From: Diospyros lotus
Taxonomy: Eukaryota; Streptophyta; Magnoliopsida; Ericales; Ebenaceae
Direction: 5' to 3'
Assembly: GCF_014633365.1 (NCBI RefSeq)
Contig: NC_068342.1
Location: 3,086,622-3,150,621, forward strand
Length of the DNA stretch: 64,000 bases
Shown piece by piece: positions 49,976-61,517 of the stretch (the first letter of the stretch is position 1; the number at the start of each line of letters is the position of its first letter). The translations under genes and the position numbers were made by a program. A model generated the notes under the pieces. That model saw only the letters and a program-made list of their open reading frames with translations. It did no database searches and had not been told where the DNA came from.

Positions 49976-50460
49976 AAGTCGAATGTTATTTATCCAATGT
50001 GACTTGAAGTTATTTTTTCTCAATAATCTTCATTCATTATTAGTGTGCCTTTCTTTCATAAGAGATCATACATAGAAATGCGTCCCAAATTGAATGTCTC
50101 TTCATTTATGTCAGCACATATGGTATATATATTTATAAATTGTCATCTCAAATTGAATTGTTCCACCTATGTTGCACGGAAACGAGAAACGTTTTCGATA
50201 GGAAACGAAAACATGAAACGGATATTTTTCTAAAAAAATAGACATAAATAGGGTCTGAAACGTGAATAAAAAACGTTTCTGAAACGTTTCAGAAACGAGG
50301 AAACGACACCTCTAAAGTGTTTCCGTGTAACATAGGTTTCCACCGCGTTTCTCAAATTTGATCGTAAGAGGGAAAGAGTATTCGTGACATATCGATATTA
50401 ATTTAATAAGTTGTAAATTTAATTTTTATTTTGTGTAAGAGTTAAAGGCTTAATCTATAA
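49976..50460. repeat. Direct duplication, copy 2 (interrupted by a MITE)
   Basis: This is the second copy of the 49346-49690 segment, in the same orientation. It is longer because of a 169-bp insertion at 50167-50335 and an extra stretch at about 50075-50120. Confidence 0.7.
50167..50335. mobile_element. 169-bp MITE with CTATGTTGCACGGAAAC ends
   Basis: Terminal inverted repeats are CTATGTTGCACGGAAAC on the left and the complement of CTATGTTACACGGAAAC on the right, 16 of 17 matching. The interior is rich in GAAACG/CGTTTC motifs. Flanks TGTTCCAC and GTTTCCAC agree at 7 of 8 positions and could be an 8-bp target duplication. The empty site in the paralogous copy supports precise insertion. The superfamily is uncertain (hAT- or Mutator-like). 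Confidence 0.75.
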
Positions 50461-51026
50461 TTTATCTCTTTTAATATAATTAAATATACAAATACTAAAA
50501 ATCGTGTAAAAATGGTCATCTACCAAACAGTGATCAACTGTTTTAATGCCTTGACATTATGTCAAACTTTACATTTAATGCATTTGAATAATTAACATAG
50601 GTGGGTAACGCCTAACCATTATTCTGGTTGCCTTGAGAGTAATAGTTAACTAACAATAATATTGTTTTTTTTTTTAGATAAAGTACATTTATTACATTTT
50701 ATTAACATATAAAAGTTCTGTTAACTTATGAATTATTTAATTAATTAATATAATTATTTAAATATTAAAATAAGATATAATAAATAAATAGTATTTAAAA
50801 ATAAGATACATTTATATATAAATATAACTATTATATATCAACTATTACCTTTGGAATTAGAGTTAGCGTGTTACGTTTGAACAAGGGAACTAATCTTATG
50901 GTTAGCGATTGGTCTAATCCACGATAAAGAAGAAAGCAACAAAGTTAGTTCCAGTACTCAAAGCCGTGACGAATGATGAGGTGGCAGCGGCCAATAAGGA
51001 GATATGTACGTAGTTTTTATCTATAT
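50461..51026. other. AT-rich spacer, nothing recognised
   Basis: Sequence between two related MITEs, strongly AT-rich from about 50640 to 50840. No coding or element signature is visible. Confidence 0.5.
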
Positions 51027-51190
51027 TGTACGAAAATGGAAATAAAAAATATTTTTGATAAAAAACTAAAACGTAAAAATAGACTTTTTTTTCTAAAAAA
51101 ATAGACATAAGTAAAGTCCAAAAAAAGAATAAAAAACGTTTCAGAAACGAAAAAATGACACTTATGAAGTATTTACGTGCAATATAGGTT
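51027..51190. mobile_element. Diverged second copy of the CTATGTTGCACGG MITE
   Basis: It begins CTATATTGTACGAAAATGG and ends TACGTGCAATATAGG, a degenerate inverted pair. The interior AAAAAAATAGACATAA and AATAAAAAACGTTTC segments match the element at 50167-50335 in order and spacing. It is clearly more decayed. Confidence 0.65.
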
Positions 51191-51654
51191 TTCAATTACC
51201 AAATGGCATGCTTACATATTAAATTAGTATACTTTTTATTTTTTTTATTTAAACTTTTAGTTATTTACATTATCCTCTTATAATTATATTTTTAAATTAA
51301 TTTAATATATATACTTTAACTTTTTTTTATGATAATATAAATTTTTTGTTATTTTGATTATACCATGTACTTACATTTTTTAATTAATTTTTTTTTATTT
51401 TGATTACACTGCATTTTCGAGTCAATTTAATATTTGTACTTTAACTTGTAAAATAAAAAAAAATATCAAAATATATAGGTTAAATTTACTCAAAAATACA
51501 AATAGAGGGATTTAAATCAAAACAATAAAAAAATTAAAATAATAAAAAATTCGAGTTGCTACAAAAAAAAAAAAAAATCAAAGCATATGAGTTAAATTGA
51601 ATAAAAAATACAGGTCTAGGTGTGTAATTGAAATAACAAAAAGTTTAGATAAAG

Positions 51655-52315
51655 TAGGGGTGTCAAAAAATATCCAAAAATCGATAAACCGAACCGAACC
51701 GTGCCTTTTGAATTGGTTTTATGGCTCAATGGTTAGGTTCTGGTTCTAAAAAATCAAGAACCAATATATTTAGTTTGGTTACTAATTTTTCTTTTTAAAC
51801 CGTGATTCGAACCGAACCAGAATCGATATTATACTTGTATATATTATAATTTTTTGGGTATATATATACATATGCATAAATATATTATTACTTGCAATTT
51901 TAATCACTAGTTTTTGTTTATTTCTTTTTTATTGTTGGTTATTATTATTCATAAACTCTTTTATTTCTAAACTTTTATGCACTATTGCTATATTAAATGG
52001 TCGATGTAATCTAATTTGATGAAGTAGTCTATGAATTATTTTGTTCTACGTTTACTTTAAGATTTGAAGCATTAATGAAGTTATGGGTTTATTTTAATTA
52101 ACAAATTTGTTTGTAATTTCATATTTTGCGAAAATATTTAGAAGCTAAATGTAATTGGATAGAATCGAAACTGATTCAATGCGACAGATTGGTCATTATT
52201 TAGTTTTATATATGTAATGGTTCGATTACGGTTCTTATTTTTTCGGAACCGTTAAAAATGGTTCGATTACTGAATTCTTATAGAACCGGACCAATCCGAA
52301 CCGTTGACACCCCTA
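51655..52315. mobile_element. Non-autonomous hAT-like element, 661 bp, 8-bp TSD
   Basis: Inverted ends are TAGGGGTGTCAA and the complement of TAGGGGTGTCAAC. The 8-bp duplication AGATAAAG lies immediately on both sides (51647-51654 and 52316-52323) without mismatch. Subterminal regions carry repeated GAACCG/CGGTTC motifs (about 51686-51700 and 52217-52305). The interior shows no transposase frame. An 8-bp duplication and short inverted ends are the signature of the hAT superfamily. Confidence 0.88.
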
Positions 52316-52323
52316 AGATAAAG

Positions 52324-54903
52324 TAACTATACAAAATATATATATATATGAAAGAATAGAAGCAAAAATATGAGTTTTGACAATTAAATTATTAGATAAT
52401 ATAAAGTTATCAAAATAACTTATGGAGATATTTTATATTATTTATCCATTAATAAATAAACATCATTGTATCATTTTTACAATAAACTTATTTAAAAAAT
52501 TGGTATTATAGAACTTGGATGGGAGAAGAATTTAGTTTTTTTTCCTAAAGAAATTATGAATGACCTAATATCTTGTTTCATGAAACTTATAAAACATATT
52601 TAATGAAGTTTATTATCTAAGTATCAGAATATTTATATTAGGATTACTCAATGTCCTTTAATCATTCTCTTTCTTACATAGTTTAAATAATTTGACGATA
52701 ATGTTCATAATAAATAAATTTATTTTTATATTCAAACGACAACGAATATAAAATGTGATTCTCTAAATAATTGAAAGAGAGAGAGAGACTAAGTCAATTC
52801 ATGATGATAAGATATGATAAGCCTACACTAACTAATTTTCAATTAAATTTGTCTTATAATGGGAGAAGATTGCCAAAGTTTAGATAAAACGATTTTGACA
52901 ATTGACATTGAGATTGATCAACTAGATTCCTCCTCATTCAAATGTGGCTTTCTTCTAGTTAACCTTTCTTCCAGTATGTGATCTAATCACTTGCTTCCTC
53001 TTTCGAGTCGATGAATTACACTATTAGTCTTTAAATTTTGTATTTTATAAATAATTATTTATCGTACGTTAGTTTTTTTTATCACTATAGTTACTAAAAT
53101 TTAGTTCCTTTTTTTATTGTTTCGCCGACAAAACATAACATGGTATATATTAATTAATGTAAACTTAAAAATCACTTAATTATGAGATTTATGTTAAATT
53201 TAATATTAAATGATTATTAAATTTAATTTAAAGAAAGAGGTTATAGGATAGTACAATTTCTAAATAAAGGAAACAATTATTGAAGGATCTTCTCAATGGA
53301 GTAGATACTTCACAACCAAACAAAAAATAGAGTTATTCATAATTTATCGTATGAGATAATAAGCAAGTTTGCTTGTATCGATAGCAATTGCATTCTTAAT
53401 CTTATTGTTACGATTGAATTCTTTTTCATAGCATTTTAAGCCTTTAAGATTTCTTTTTATATATAAAATCTTTGCATATTATAAGATTTGATTTTATGTT
53501 TCTGATATTATTCTTTGACTTAAATTTTAGATAATCCTCTTAAACACGACTCGTGCTAACTTTTCTTGATAGTTATAAATATCGTGTAACTTGACATACA
53601 ACACAAAATACTTAACATTCAACTAAAAAATCTGATGGGTCCCTCCAAATCTCAACAAAATAAATTGTGGGTGTTACTTAGTGGAGAGATGGATGATGTG
53701 TTTTAGATAGGTAGGTAAAGAAGTCCAATTTGCTCATACAAAAAGAGCCATCCTAGTTAGATGGATGGGCTTAAAATTCTAGATTGACTGGTTGTTGGTG
53801 AAACCCATTAATTATTCCTCAATTAACTTGTGCCATACATATATCTTAGATTGAATATAGTGCTTGAGCATTCATGGCTGGCCTTTGGTGACAGGTTCTT
53901 GTTCTTCTAGGTGAGTTTGATTCATTCATTCTTTGCTAGTTTGGTAATGGATTTTGGATGCTATTTTAATATTATTTTGTATTAAAATAATATTATTTAT
54001 TAAAAATAAATAAATATCTGAGGAGACTTTAGCATTTTTCTGGTTTTTAAAATTATGTGAGATGCTAAATTTTGATTGAGTTAAATATTAAATATTAGAA
54101 AACATTTTAGGCAATATATTTAAGATTTAAGATAATTATAAAAAATATTCTTGATGTTTAAAAAAAATATATTCATAAGATTTAATGTTATATTGTAATT
54201 TTTTTATATAATTAATTAATCATAATTAAATTTTATAAAATAATTAAAAGATTCTTATATTTAAACTCATTTCCTTTTTTTATTTTTATTTTTATTTTTC
54301 TCTCTCTTCTCTAATTAAAGGTAGGCGCATCTAGTCACAGTGGCGGCAGCAGAGGCTATTCACGGCCACAACAATAATAGAGACATAGTAAAAAGACAAC
54401 AATAGGCATATGTTCTTTTTTAATCCCCTTTGATTTTCTTTCCTTTTTTTTTTCTCTTTCTTAAAATTAAATGTGAGTTCGTCGTTCATCTCAAACTCAG
54501 ATTCGGGTCTAAAATAAAATGTTTTCCTCTTGTTCTAATTTCTTTTTCTTTTTTCTCTCTATTTTATTCGAATTAAATCTTATTTCAAGATGAAGCGTTT
54601 CACGCACCATCTTCTCATATTTCTTTAATTTGTTTATATTTTTTTTCATTTCTCTTTATATTTTTTTTTTAATTCAAATTTAGGTTCAAGATGAATTCTA
54701 ATGATTAACTTAGATTTGATTTCATTACTACTAAGTATGAAATTTATTAGATTCATCGTTAATGTCGACTCAAAAGTGGGTTTTAGTGTGAGTTATTTTT
54801 TATTTATTTTTTTAACATAAATAGATAAGAGATAAAATGAAATGTAAGTTGATTATTTTATTTTTATTTTTTATTTAACATCAAGAGTGTGTATTGCTAT
54901 TTC
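52324..54903. other. AT-rich spacer
   Basis: About 2.6 kb of AT-rich sequence with a short (GA)n near 52769 and T-rich tracts at 54270-54310 and 54640-54670. No open frame of note and no recognised element. Confidence 0.5.
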
Positions 54904-54906
54904 TTA

Positions 54907-55283
54907 GAGCATCTCCAAGGGAGAGTGCTATTTTGGAGTGCTAAATTACCTATTTACAACTTTGAATAGTGTTATAGCACTTCTAAAAAATAAACCTGCT
55001 CCAATGGTAAGTGCCAAAATAGAGGTATCATTAATATTTTAAATTCAAATAATTAATATTTTATAATAAAAATTGAAATAGACCAATTAAAAATAGCAGT
55101 TGAAGTTTGCATCTCTCTCTTTTTCTCTCTCCAGAGGTTGCAAAAATGACACCCCAAGAAGGTTGTTGTCATTTTACAACCCCATATCCCACCTCCATTG
55201 GAGTGGTTAATTTTTAATCTGGGGTGCCATTTTGACGGTTATGAAAATAGCACCCCAGATGTCACTCTCCATTGGAGATGCTC
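54907..55283. mobile_element. Tourist-like (PIF/Harbinger) MITE, 377 bp
   Basis: Terminal inverted repeats are GAGCATCTCCAAGGGAGAG and the complement of GAGCATCTCCAATGGAGAG, with one mismatch. Each end is bordered by TTA (54904-54906 and 55284-55286), the target duplication typical of PIF/Harbinger elements. No transposase is encoded. This GAGCATCTCCAATGGAG end is common in plant genomes. Confidence 0.85.
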
Positions 55284-55286
55284 TTA

Positions 55287-56379
55287 ACAATAAGAAAGTT
55301 TTTTTTTTCAATTTCACCAAACATAAGGGTTCTTTGAAATTTATCCTAAATATTAAATGTTAACCAATAGAATACTAACACTTGAATTTGCCAATTTACC
55401 AATTTCCCCAAACTTTATCGTTTAAAAAAATCAAAAGTTAAACTTTACTTAAATATCACAAACAACCACTCAAGGGACAATCAAAACTCAATACCGACAG
55501 TCTCTCTTTTTCTTTTCTTTTTTAGTTTATTTTCAGCTGGGCCGCCACTATTGGGCCAATGTCAGTAGAGCCCAAATCCATTCAAATCATTATAATTTTG
55601 GGCTGAACTTCACCCACAAGTGAAATATCATCTTCTGATCTTTTTATATATGCAAATATATTTCAATCTCAATTATAGGAATCACATATTATTTTTAATA
55701 TTTAATATTTAATATTTTTCTTAATAATACTTACAAAAACGACAAATCAAAATATTCAATAATAATGAAATATAATGTCATGAAATTAATGTTATGCTGT
55801 AGTTATAAGATCAAATGTCTCAAATTCGAGTACTGTACCTCTTTTTATATAAAACTTGAGTGGGTGTCGGATACATTTTAACGAAATTTAAAAAAAAATG
55901 AAACTAAACAAATTCAAGTGATTGGAATAAGAAATTAGAGTCTAAGGCAACATCACTAATGGGTTAAAATTTTGGATTAGATATGATAAATATGCAACCC
56001 ATCAAACACATACCCAGAAAGGGGAGACCATAAATTTGGATTAATTTGATTGTTGGTCAAAACCTTGAATCAATAATTTAATGATGCTCTTAAGATCTTA
56101 ACTTACATCACTTTGTTTAAGGAAAAAAAAGAAGAAGCAAAGAATAGTTTGAGGAATCAAACAATATAGAGAATGTATGAGAATTTGCATTTATAGAGAA
56201 TGTATTGAGGGTGGTGTCTAAAATAAATTGTATTTATTGTTGTTTAAAAATAATGGTTAGTGTTATTTATTTTGTAATTATTGTTTAAGAGTAATGATTA
56301 AAAACTATTAAATTTACTTATTTTTTAAGTTAGCATTTGTTAAAATGAATAATATAAAATTATATTAAAATAAGGTTAG
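55287..56379. other. AT-rich spacer
   Basis: No gene or element is recognised between the Tourist-like MITE and the dispersed repeat. Confidence 0.5.
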
Positions 56380-56710
56380 AATGCTTTCTGGATCAAGATA
56401 TGAAATGGTCAATATAAAATTGAGAAGCATTCCAACATTTTTATCAAACTATTTGTTAAATTTTTTAGAATACACTGAAAAACATATGTATTATTTTTTC
56501 TTATCTGTAAAGTTTAACATATGTTTATCTTGAAGGAGAAAGATATAAACATATCTGAAAAATTGCATATAAGAAGTCACGTGACATATTTTTTAAAGTC
56601 GTCAGATAAATTTAACAAATATATTAAAAATAACAAAAATTTAGAATTATTTTCATATTTTATCATTTTCAATCTATATTTTGATTAACAAATACTATCT
56701 AAATAAAACA
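56380..56710. repeat. Dispersed MITE-like repeat, copy 2
   Basis: This is the partner of 41165-41480, with the same order of segments. Near its ends it reads GATCAAGATATGAAATGG and the complement of TTAATCAAAATATAGATTG, suggesting degenerate inverted repeats of a small DNA element. Confidence 0.5.
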
Positions 56711-57669
56711 TGTTTAGGTCTAAAAATAATATATAATAAATATAATTATCTAAAGAACTAAGTTTATTAATATTTTCTAACCATTGCTTTCAAGGCAACG
56801 ATTAGCAAAAGCAAAAGGGAAATGTTATACCTGAAAACAAGTTTAAGAAACAACTTTACAAATAAAGCGACACATAAATTTATAATAATTTTATTAATAA
56901 AAATACATATAAACAATGTTACATTTATGTATAATGTTGTCATAAAATATATACTAACAAGAAGTTATATGAAAAAATGGCATGTCGAAGGGCCTCAAGT
57001 GGCCATCATTTGACACCCCCTAACTTTATAATGTCACATGTCGACGTAAAAGTGGTTTTATTTGTTATTATTATTGTCAAAATATAATAATTTATTTTTA
57101 ATTGTGAGTGGATGCAAAAGTCTTTGTGTATTGGGAGTCGCATTGCCAATGATGAGAGTCTTAGTGAACAAGTGAATCTGACGAACGGATAAGTTTGATA
57201 ATCAGGTGTCCCAAGATAACTGAGTGTCCCAAGATGATCAAGTGCTCCAAGATAATCGAGTGGCCTTGATGATTGAGTGGCCCTTGATGAACGAGTGGCC
57301 CTTGACGACCGAGTGGCTTGCAAAATGAGAACACCATTAGGGGCGCGGGTGGGGGTCCTTGTGCAAACCCTCCGATGCCTAAGTCAGTTCCCGAGAGCAA
57401 AAGTGTGAAATTATACTAAGAATGCTCAAGAGAGCGTACCGTATGTCGCAGGCGTGACCTACTATTTATAGAAGAGGGAGATGGGAGATGTGCGACAATC
57501 ACAACGAGAATCTCGTAGGCCATTATGTAAATTCTGTGGCCCATCCGTGAGTCTCAGGATTCATCTGCAGGGTCGTAAGTGATACCCACTCAGTCATGAC
57601 CGAGTGGGTGCTTCGTGCCTTGGATCAGATTGCGAGACAACGAGTGGGACCCCACTCGGTTATGATCGA

Positions 57670-57726
57670 GAGGGTCACACAAAAAAAAAAAGAAAAAAGA
57701 AAAAAAAAAAAGAGAGAGAGAGAGAC
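57670..57726 (+). repeat. Purine tract (A/G-rich, ending in (GA)n)
   Basis: About 55 bp consist almost only of A and G inside the inverted-repeat element. It produces low-complexity Lys/Arg/Glu frames that are not real genes. Confidence 0.85.
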
Positions 57727-58008
57727 ATGGGCTCCAACCCACTCAAGACGAACCCTCTCTCAAGGCATAGAAATATGCCCATATTTGCAAAACTCTCAAC
57801 AAGGAACGCCTTTCTCTATTCCAGACTCTCACTCGTAGGGAGCATCTCCGCCCCCTTCCAACTCTCAGCCACAGGGAGGTGATCGCTCTATTTTCCCGAA
57901 TTGACAAGTGGGGTACTAGCCAGTCCCACCTCCACTTAACACCGGCTCACAAATACCCCCTATCGATCAAGCTGGGACTTCGCGACAGCCACCGCACACA
58001 TGGTCCCA

Positions 58009-58140
58009 TGAGAAAAGTATGAAGCATTGAGACAACAACACGTTGAGGGCATGCAAGCACTTCGAGATGTGGCTAACATATTCCAAGGCATGATGCCTAG
58101 ATGGACATTGTCCGATATCTTGAAAAAGTTTATGCCATAA
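58009..58140 (+). pseudogene. Short gag-like coding remnant
   Basis: A 43-codon frame between two stops reads like part of a retroelement gag: LRQQHVEGMQALRDVA, then MPRWTLSDILKKF. Balanced composition and hydrophobic spacing suggest former coding sequence. The family assignment (Ty3-gypsy-like gag) is a guess. Confidence 0.3.
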
Positions 58141-58405
58141 TCTATGCCCCCACCCGCACCTCACCTCGATGTGGGAGCTAATTCCTATCAAGAGGCCACT
58201 TGGTTATCTTGGGGCACTCAGTTACCTTGGGGCATTTGGTCATGTTGGGGCACCTGATCATCAGACCCACCCGTTCGTCAGACTCCTTTCTTCACTAAGA
58301 TTCTCATTGTTGGCAACGCGACTCCTGGTACACAACGACAAGACTTTTGCATCTACCCACAATTAAAAATAGATTGTTATATTTTGACAACAATAGTTAT
58401 GGTTA

Positions 58406-59529
58406 TAAAAATAAAATAAAATAAAATTTTAATCACTTAACTATAAGATCAATTTTGTTTTATGGTTTCAAATTTTAAATAGTAAGTAGGAATCCATATA
58501 GAATATGAGTGTAACTAAGGCAATATGTAGTTTCATATTTAAACAAAAATAAATTTAAAAAATTATCAACTATGATTGGAGTGACACCCTATTAAAAATA
58601 AGATGTGAATGGAAAGAAAAAATAATAATTTAAAATATAAGAAATATTTTTGTTGCCAAGAATACAAGTAGTAAAATTGTTACTCGGATAGGTTAAGTTG
58701 GGACAGAACTAGGCAAAGAACAAGGTCGTGGGGAGCTCACCATTGTCTAGGGGAGCTCGAATCATTGTAATCTAGAAGAATGAATAGTTATCCAAGAAAA
58801 ACTTTTACAAGGTAATAACCAATTAAAAGGCACGTGAGGATCTTTCTCGCACATATTCTCTGATACTTAAGTTAAACGTCTGCATGATATTATGAAGACG
58901 TAAGTAAAATATATGTATGAATGTGTCTTGTCTTGGATTGTTTGAGAGAGTGATGACACGTTTTCTCTGAGAATGAGTGTGTAGAAGTGTATGTGGAAGT
59001 TAAAAGGTTGAAAGATTCTCCGAAATGAAGAGTTAAAAGGTATTTATACGCCATTAATGTTGCTGAAAATGACAATTTAGGGCAAAAATTGTCCAAAAGA
59101 GAGCCTCCCTTTATATTTCTCAATTCCTTGGGAAAGTGTCTCGACAAGTTATGGAGTGGTTGTCAAGAGTATCACTATCTAAGGAGAAGACTTGACTGCA
59201 GAAGAGAAATTCCTCATTTATTACACTTTATTCAGGAAAACTTCACTTCTCTTGTAAAATGGGTTACAATAGTTATAGAGATAAAATTTATTTATATATT
59301 TTATCAAAATAAGTCTTAATTACTTATTTAAAATTAAATTTTATATTTAAAAAATATAAACACAAAATAATATATTTGAAATATTTATTAAATAAATAAG
59401 CGAGGCTATCTCTAATCATCCCTATTGGTTGATATGAGATGGGAAAGATTCTTAACCTAACCACCAAATAAAACCTTCGAATCAGTTAAATTCTCTTTTA
59501 TCTACGCGTCGGGGGCGGTGGCGGGGCGA
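58406..59529. other. Spacer upstream of the KMS1-like gene
   Basis: AT-rich sequence with no recognised gene. The minus-strand frame at 58890-59147 has no motif. The base composition turns GC-rich at about 59505, marking the start of the promoter and leader of the next gene. Confidence 0.5.
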
Positions 59530-59545
59530 ACGAACGCTCGTTCGT
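59530..59545 (+). promoter_or_regulatory. Palindrome in the KMS1-like promoter
   Basis: ACGAACG-CT-CGTTCGT is a perfect inverted repeat with 7-bp arms in a short GC-rich patch 229 bp before the predicted start codon. It may bind a dimeric factor; nothing more can be said. Confidence 0.35.
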
Positions 59546-59773
59546 CGTTAGCGCAGACACAGACGTCCCCCTTTTACCTCTAGCTGTATTACTCTCTGAA
59601 GCAGATTCTTCGAATTTGACGCGTTGCAATTATTGCTTCTTCTTCTGGCCTGTTCGCTCCCGAATTCGAAGAAATTTCCTTTCCCGTTCGCTGGGAAAGC
59701 TCCGCGTTCCTGATTCCTGAGGCCGGCCCTATCTCCTCTGGTATAGAATTGTGCGGCGGGTGGCTGTATTTGT

Positions 59774-61231
59774 ATGCACGCTGTTGATGATTCGCTAAAA
59801 GGTGTGCAGGCCGGAAGAACGATGGAATCCCTTGGACAACCGGTCTCTTTAGCATCTTCATCTTCTTCTTCTTCTTCTTCTTCTTCCACTCGTATTCCTG
59901 ATTCTCAGGTTGATGCCGACTCGTACGTATCAGGTTAGTGTTGTTGTTTGTTCATCTGCAGTTGTGTTTTGTGGTTTGTTTTATCGGTTGGAGTTCAGAA
60001 GTATAGTTCCAATCAAGCTTAGAAACCTTCAATTCTGCTATTTCTTGTTACTGTTCCTTGGTTGCTCAGAGGTTGCATGACAAGAAGAGAATTTAATTTA
60101 ACATTCCATTCCTCATATAATTATTTTCTTTTATTTTTTCTTTTTACCCGAGAAAATGGAAAATTTAGCTCGACGAGGTGTGCTTATCATATGAAGATCT
60201 GTACATTTTGTTTGAGGAGCTAAATCGTGGTCTGGCTTTTGGGTTAAAATGCTGAAACGATCTGAATAACTGTATCTTAATAGGAGAAATCAGGGGCAGA
60301 GGCAGGGCCATAGATTAAATAATTAGGTTGTTTTGTTGCAAAACAGTATGGAATATATGTTTCACATATTTCACTTCATGGAAATGCTAAAAGAATCAAT
60401 GTTTCTTCTTGTCCCTCAAAACATGGGAAGATTCTTTTAACTTGGGTAGTTCTTTGGGGTCTATGCATAAATTTTCTAAGAAAATTAGTTGCAGATGCAA
60501 GTAGGAAGGTTAGACTGGAATTAACTTTCTCATGCTAAAGGGAAGAGGCACTATTGTTGTAACTAATAGCACTAAATTGTAAAATTCATATTTTTGTTAA
60601 AATTCAGATCCACTTTTGATTTTTTGTCAAATTCTATTAATAAAAACTAATGTGGTAATTAATATAGACCTTAAAATCATTCAATTTTAAAATTAATCTA
60701 AATCCCCGATCAAGTGATTTTGGAGGTTATATTAATGCATACACACTGAATTTCATTAATAGAATTTGGCAAAAACTCAAAAGAGGGACTAAATTGCAAC
60801 AAAAATCAAAGTTTAGTGGCTACAATAACAAATTAAAGTACAATGACCAATTCGTTGCAGGTGCAAAGTTCACGGACTAGCAGTATAATTCACCTTTCAT
60901 AATAAGACAAACCGTTTTTTATTTAATTGATTATTTTAGTTTTTTTTTTTTTCTCAGTAAGGTAATGTGGGAAGGTATTCACCGTTGTCTTTAACAGATT
61001 GATTTTCTCACTTCTTCAGGAATTCATGAGAAGCATCTGCAGGAGTTACAAAATCTGACATTGATGACACAGCCCTTGAGGACCTTAAAATATTTTGCTT
61101 TGGCTGTTCTCCAATGTCTTCAACAACCATTTCTGGGTATCTTTAGAAAGCGCAGTTTCCTTGTGGTTTTGAACATTTTGGCAGTGGGTATTGCTATAGC
61201 AGTTACAACTATTGGAAGACCTGATGAAGAG
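59774..61231 (+). CDS. KMS1: KMS1/VMP1-like membrane protein, 5' part
   Basis: Two exons, 59774-59933 and 61020-61231, encode the first 124 residues. The next exon lies beyond the window. The N-terminus has a Ser run (residues 27-39 region). It is followed by the family-typical EKHLQELQNLTLMTQPLRTL segment and a hydrophobic stretch FLVVLNILAVGIAIAVTTIG (residues 100-119) that is probably the first membrane helix. Plant KMS1/KMS2 are homologues of VMP1 (SNARE-associated/DedA fold) acting in the early secretory pathway. A second ATG in frame at 59822 is an alternative start. Both junctions are GT-AG and phase-consistent. The following intron begins GTATGTGC and carries a copia element about 20 bp in. 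Identity is good, but KMS1 versus KMS2 cannot be separated. Confidence 0.8.
59934..61019 (+). other. KMS1-like intron 1
   Basis: A 1086-bp AT-rich intron with no recognisable element. A T-run precedes the acceptor CTTCTTCAG. Confidence 0.6.
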
Positions 61232-61251
61232 GTATGTGCAGTTTAAATCAC

Positions 61252-61510
61252 TGAAGATTTCAAACAGAAAGCATAAATATTCATTATGTGCAGCCCTAGT
61301 TATAGGGTTGGAAATTATAGCTATAGAAAGTTTACAATAGGAAGGATTACAACACATTTAGGAAAGATTATGATACAATGGGATTAGGAAAGATTCCTAA
61401 TCTGTTTTAAGAAACTAATCTAATCAAAATCTTAAATAAATCATTCCTTAAATAAAGCATTCCAAAACAGGCTGCAACCTCTTCTTCTTTCCTTTCCTTT
61501 TATGTTAACA
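61252..61510 (-). repeat. 3' LTR of the copia element
   Basis: It starts TGTTAACATAAAAGG directly after the polypurine tract and ends most plausibly at ...GAAATCTTCA, about 259 bp. The preceding plus-strand bases are ATCAC (61247-61251). If the boundary is right, the target duplication on the far side should also be ATCAC. The left boundary is tentative because the other LTR is not visible. Confidence 0.65.
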
Positions 61511-61517
61511 CTCCCCC

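Larger units (their letters stand above)
57066..58405. mobile_element. Long inverted-repeat (foldback/Mutator-like) element
   Basis: The left arm (about 57066-57320) and right arm (about 58185-58405) are inverted copies of each other over at least 200 bp. Paired segments include GTCAAAATATAATAATTTAT, GATGCAAAAGTCTT, GGAGTCGCATTGCCAA and CTGACGAACGG. Inner arm parts consist of diverged 15-18 bp units such as CCCAAGATAACTGAGTG and CCCCAAGGTAACTGAGTG. The 860-bp interior holds CTATTTATAGA, CCTCCGATGCCTAAGTCAG, a purine tract at 57670-57726 and a short gag-like frame. No transposase is seen and the target duplication could not be placed. Confidence 0.7.

Noticed and set aside
57596..57882. Lys/Arg-rich open frames
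   Set aside because: They come from the A/G tract at 57670-57726; composition is low complexity and there is no homology.
59548..59889. Minus-strand frame starting with a run of Glu codons
   Set aside because: It is the reverse complement of the Ser-coding TCT/TCC repeat in exon 1 of the KMS1-like gene.
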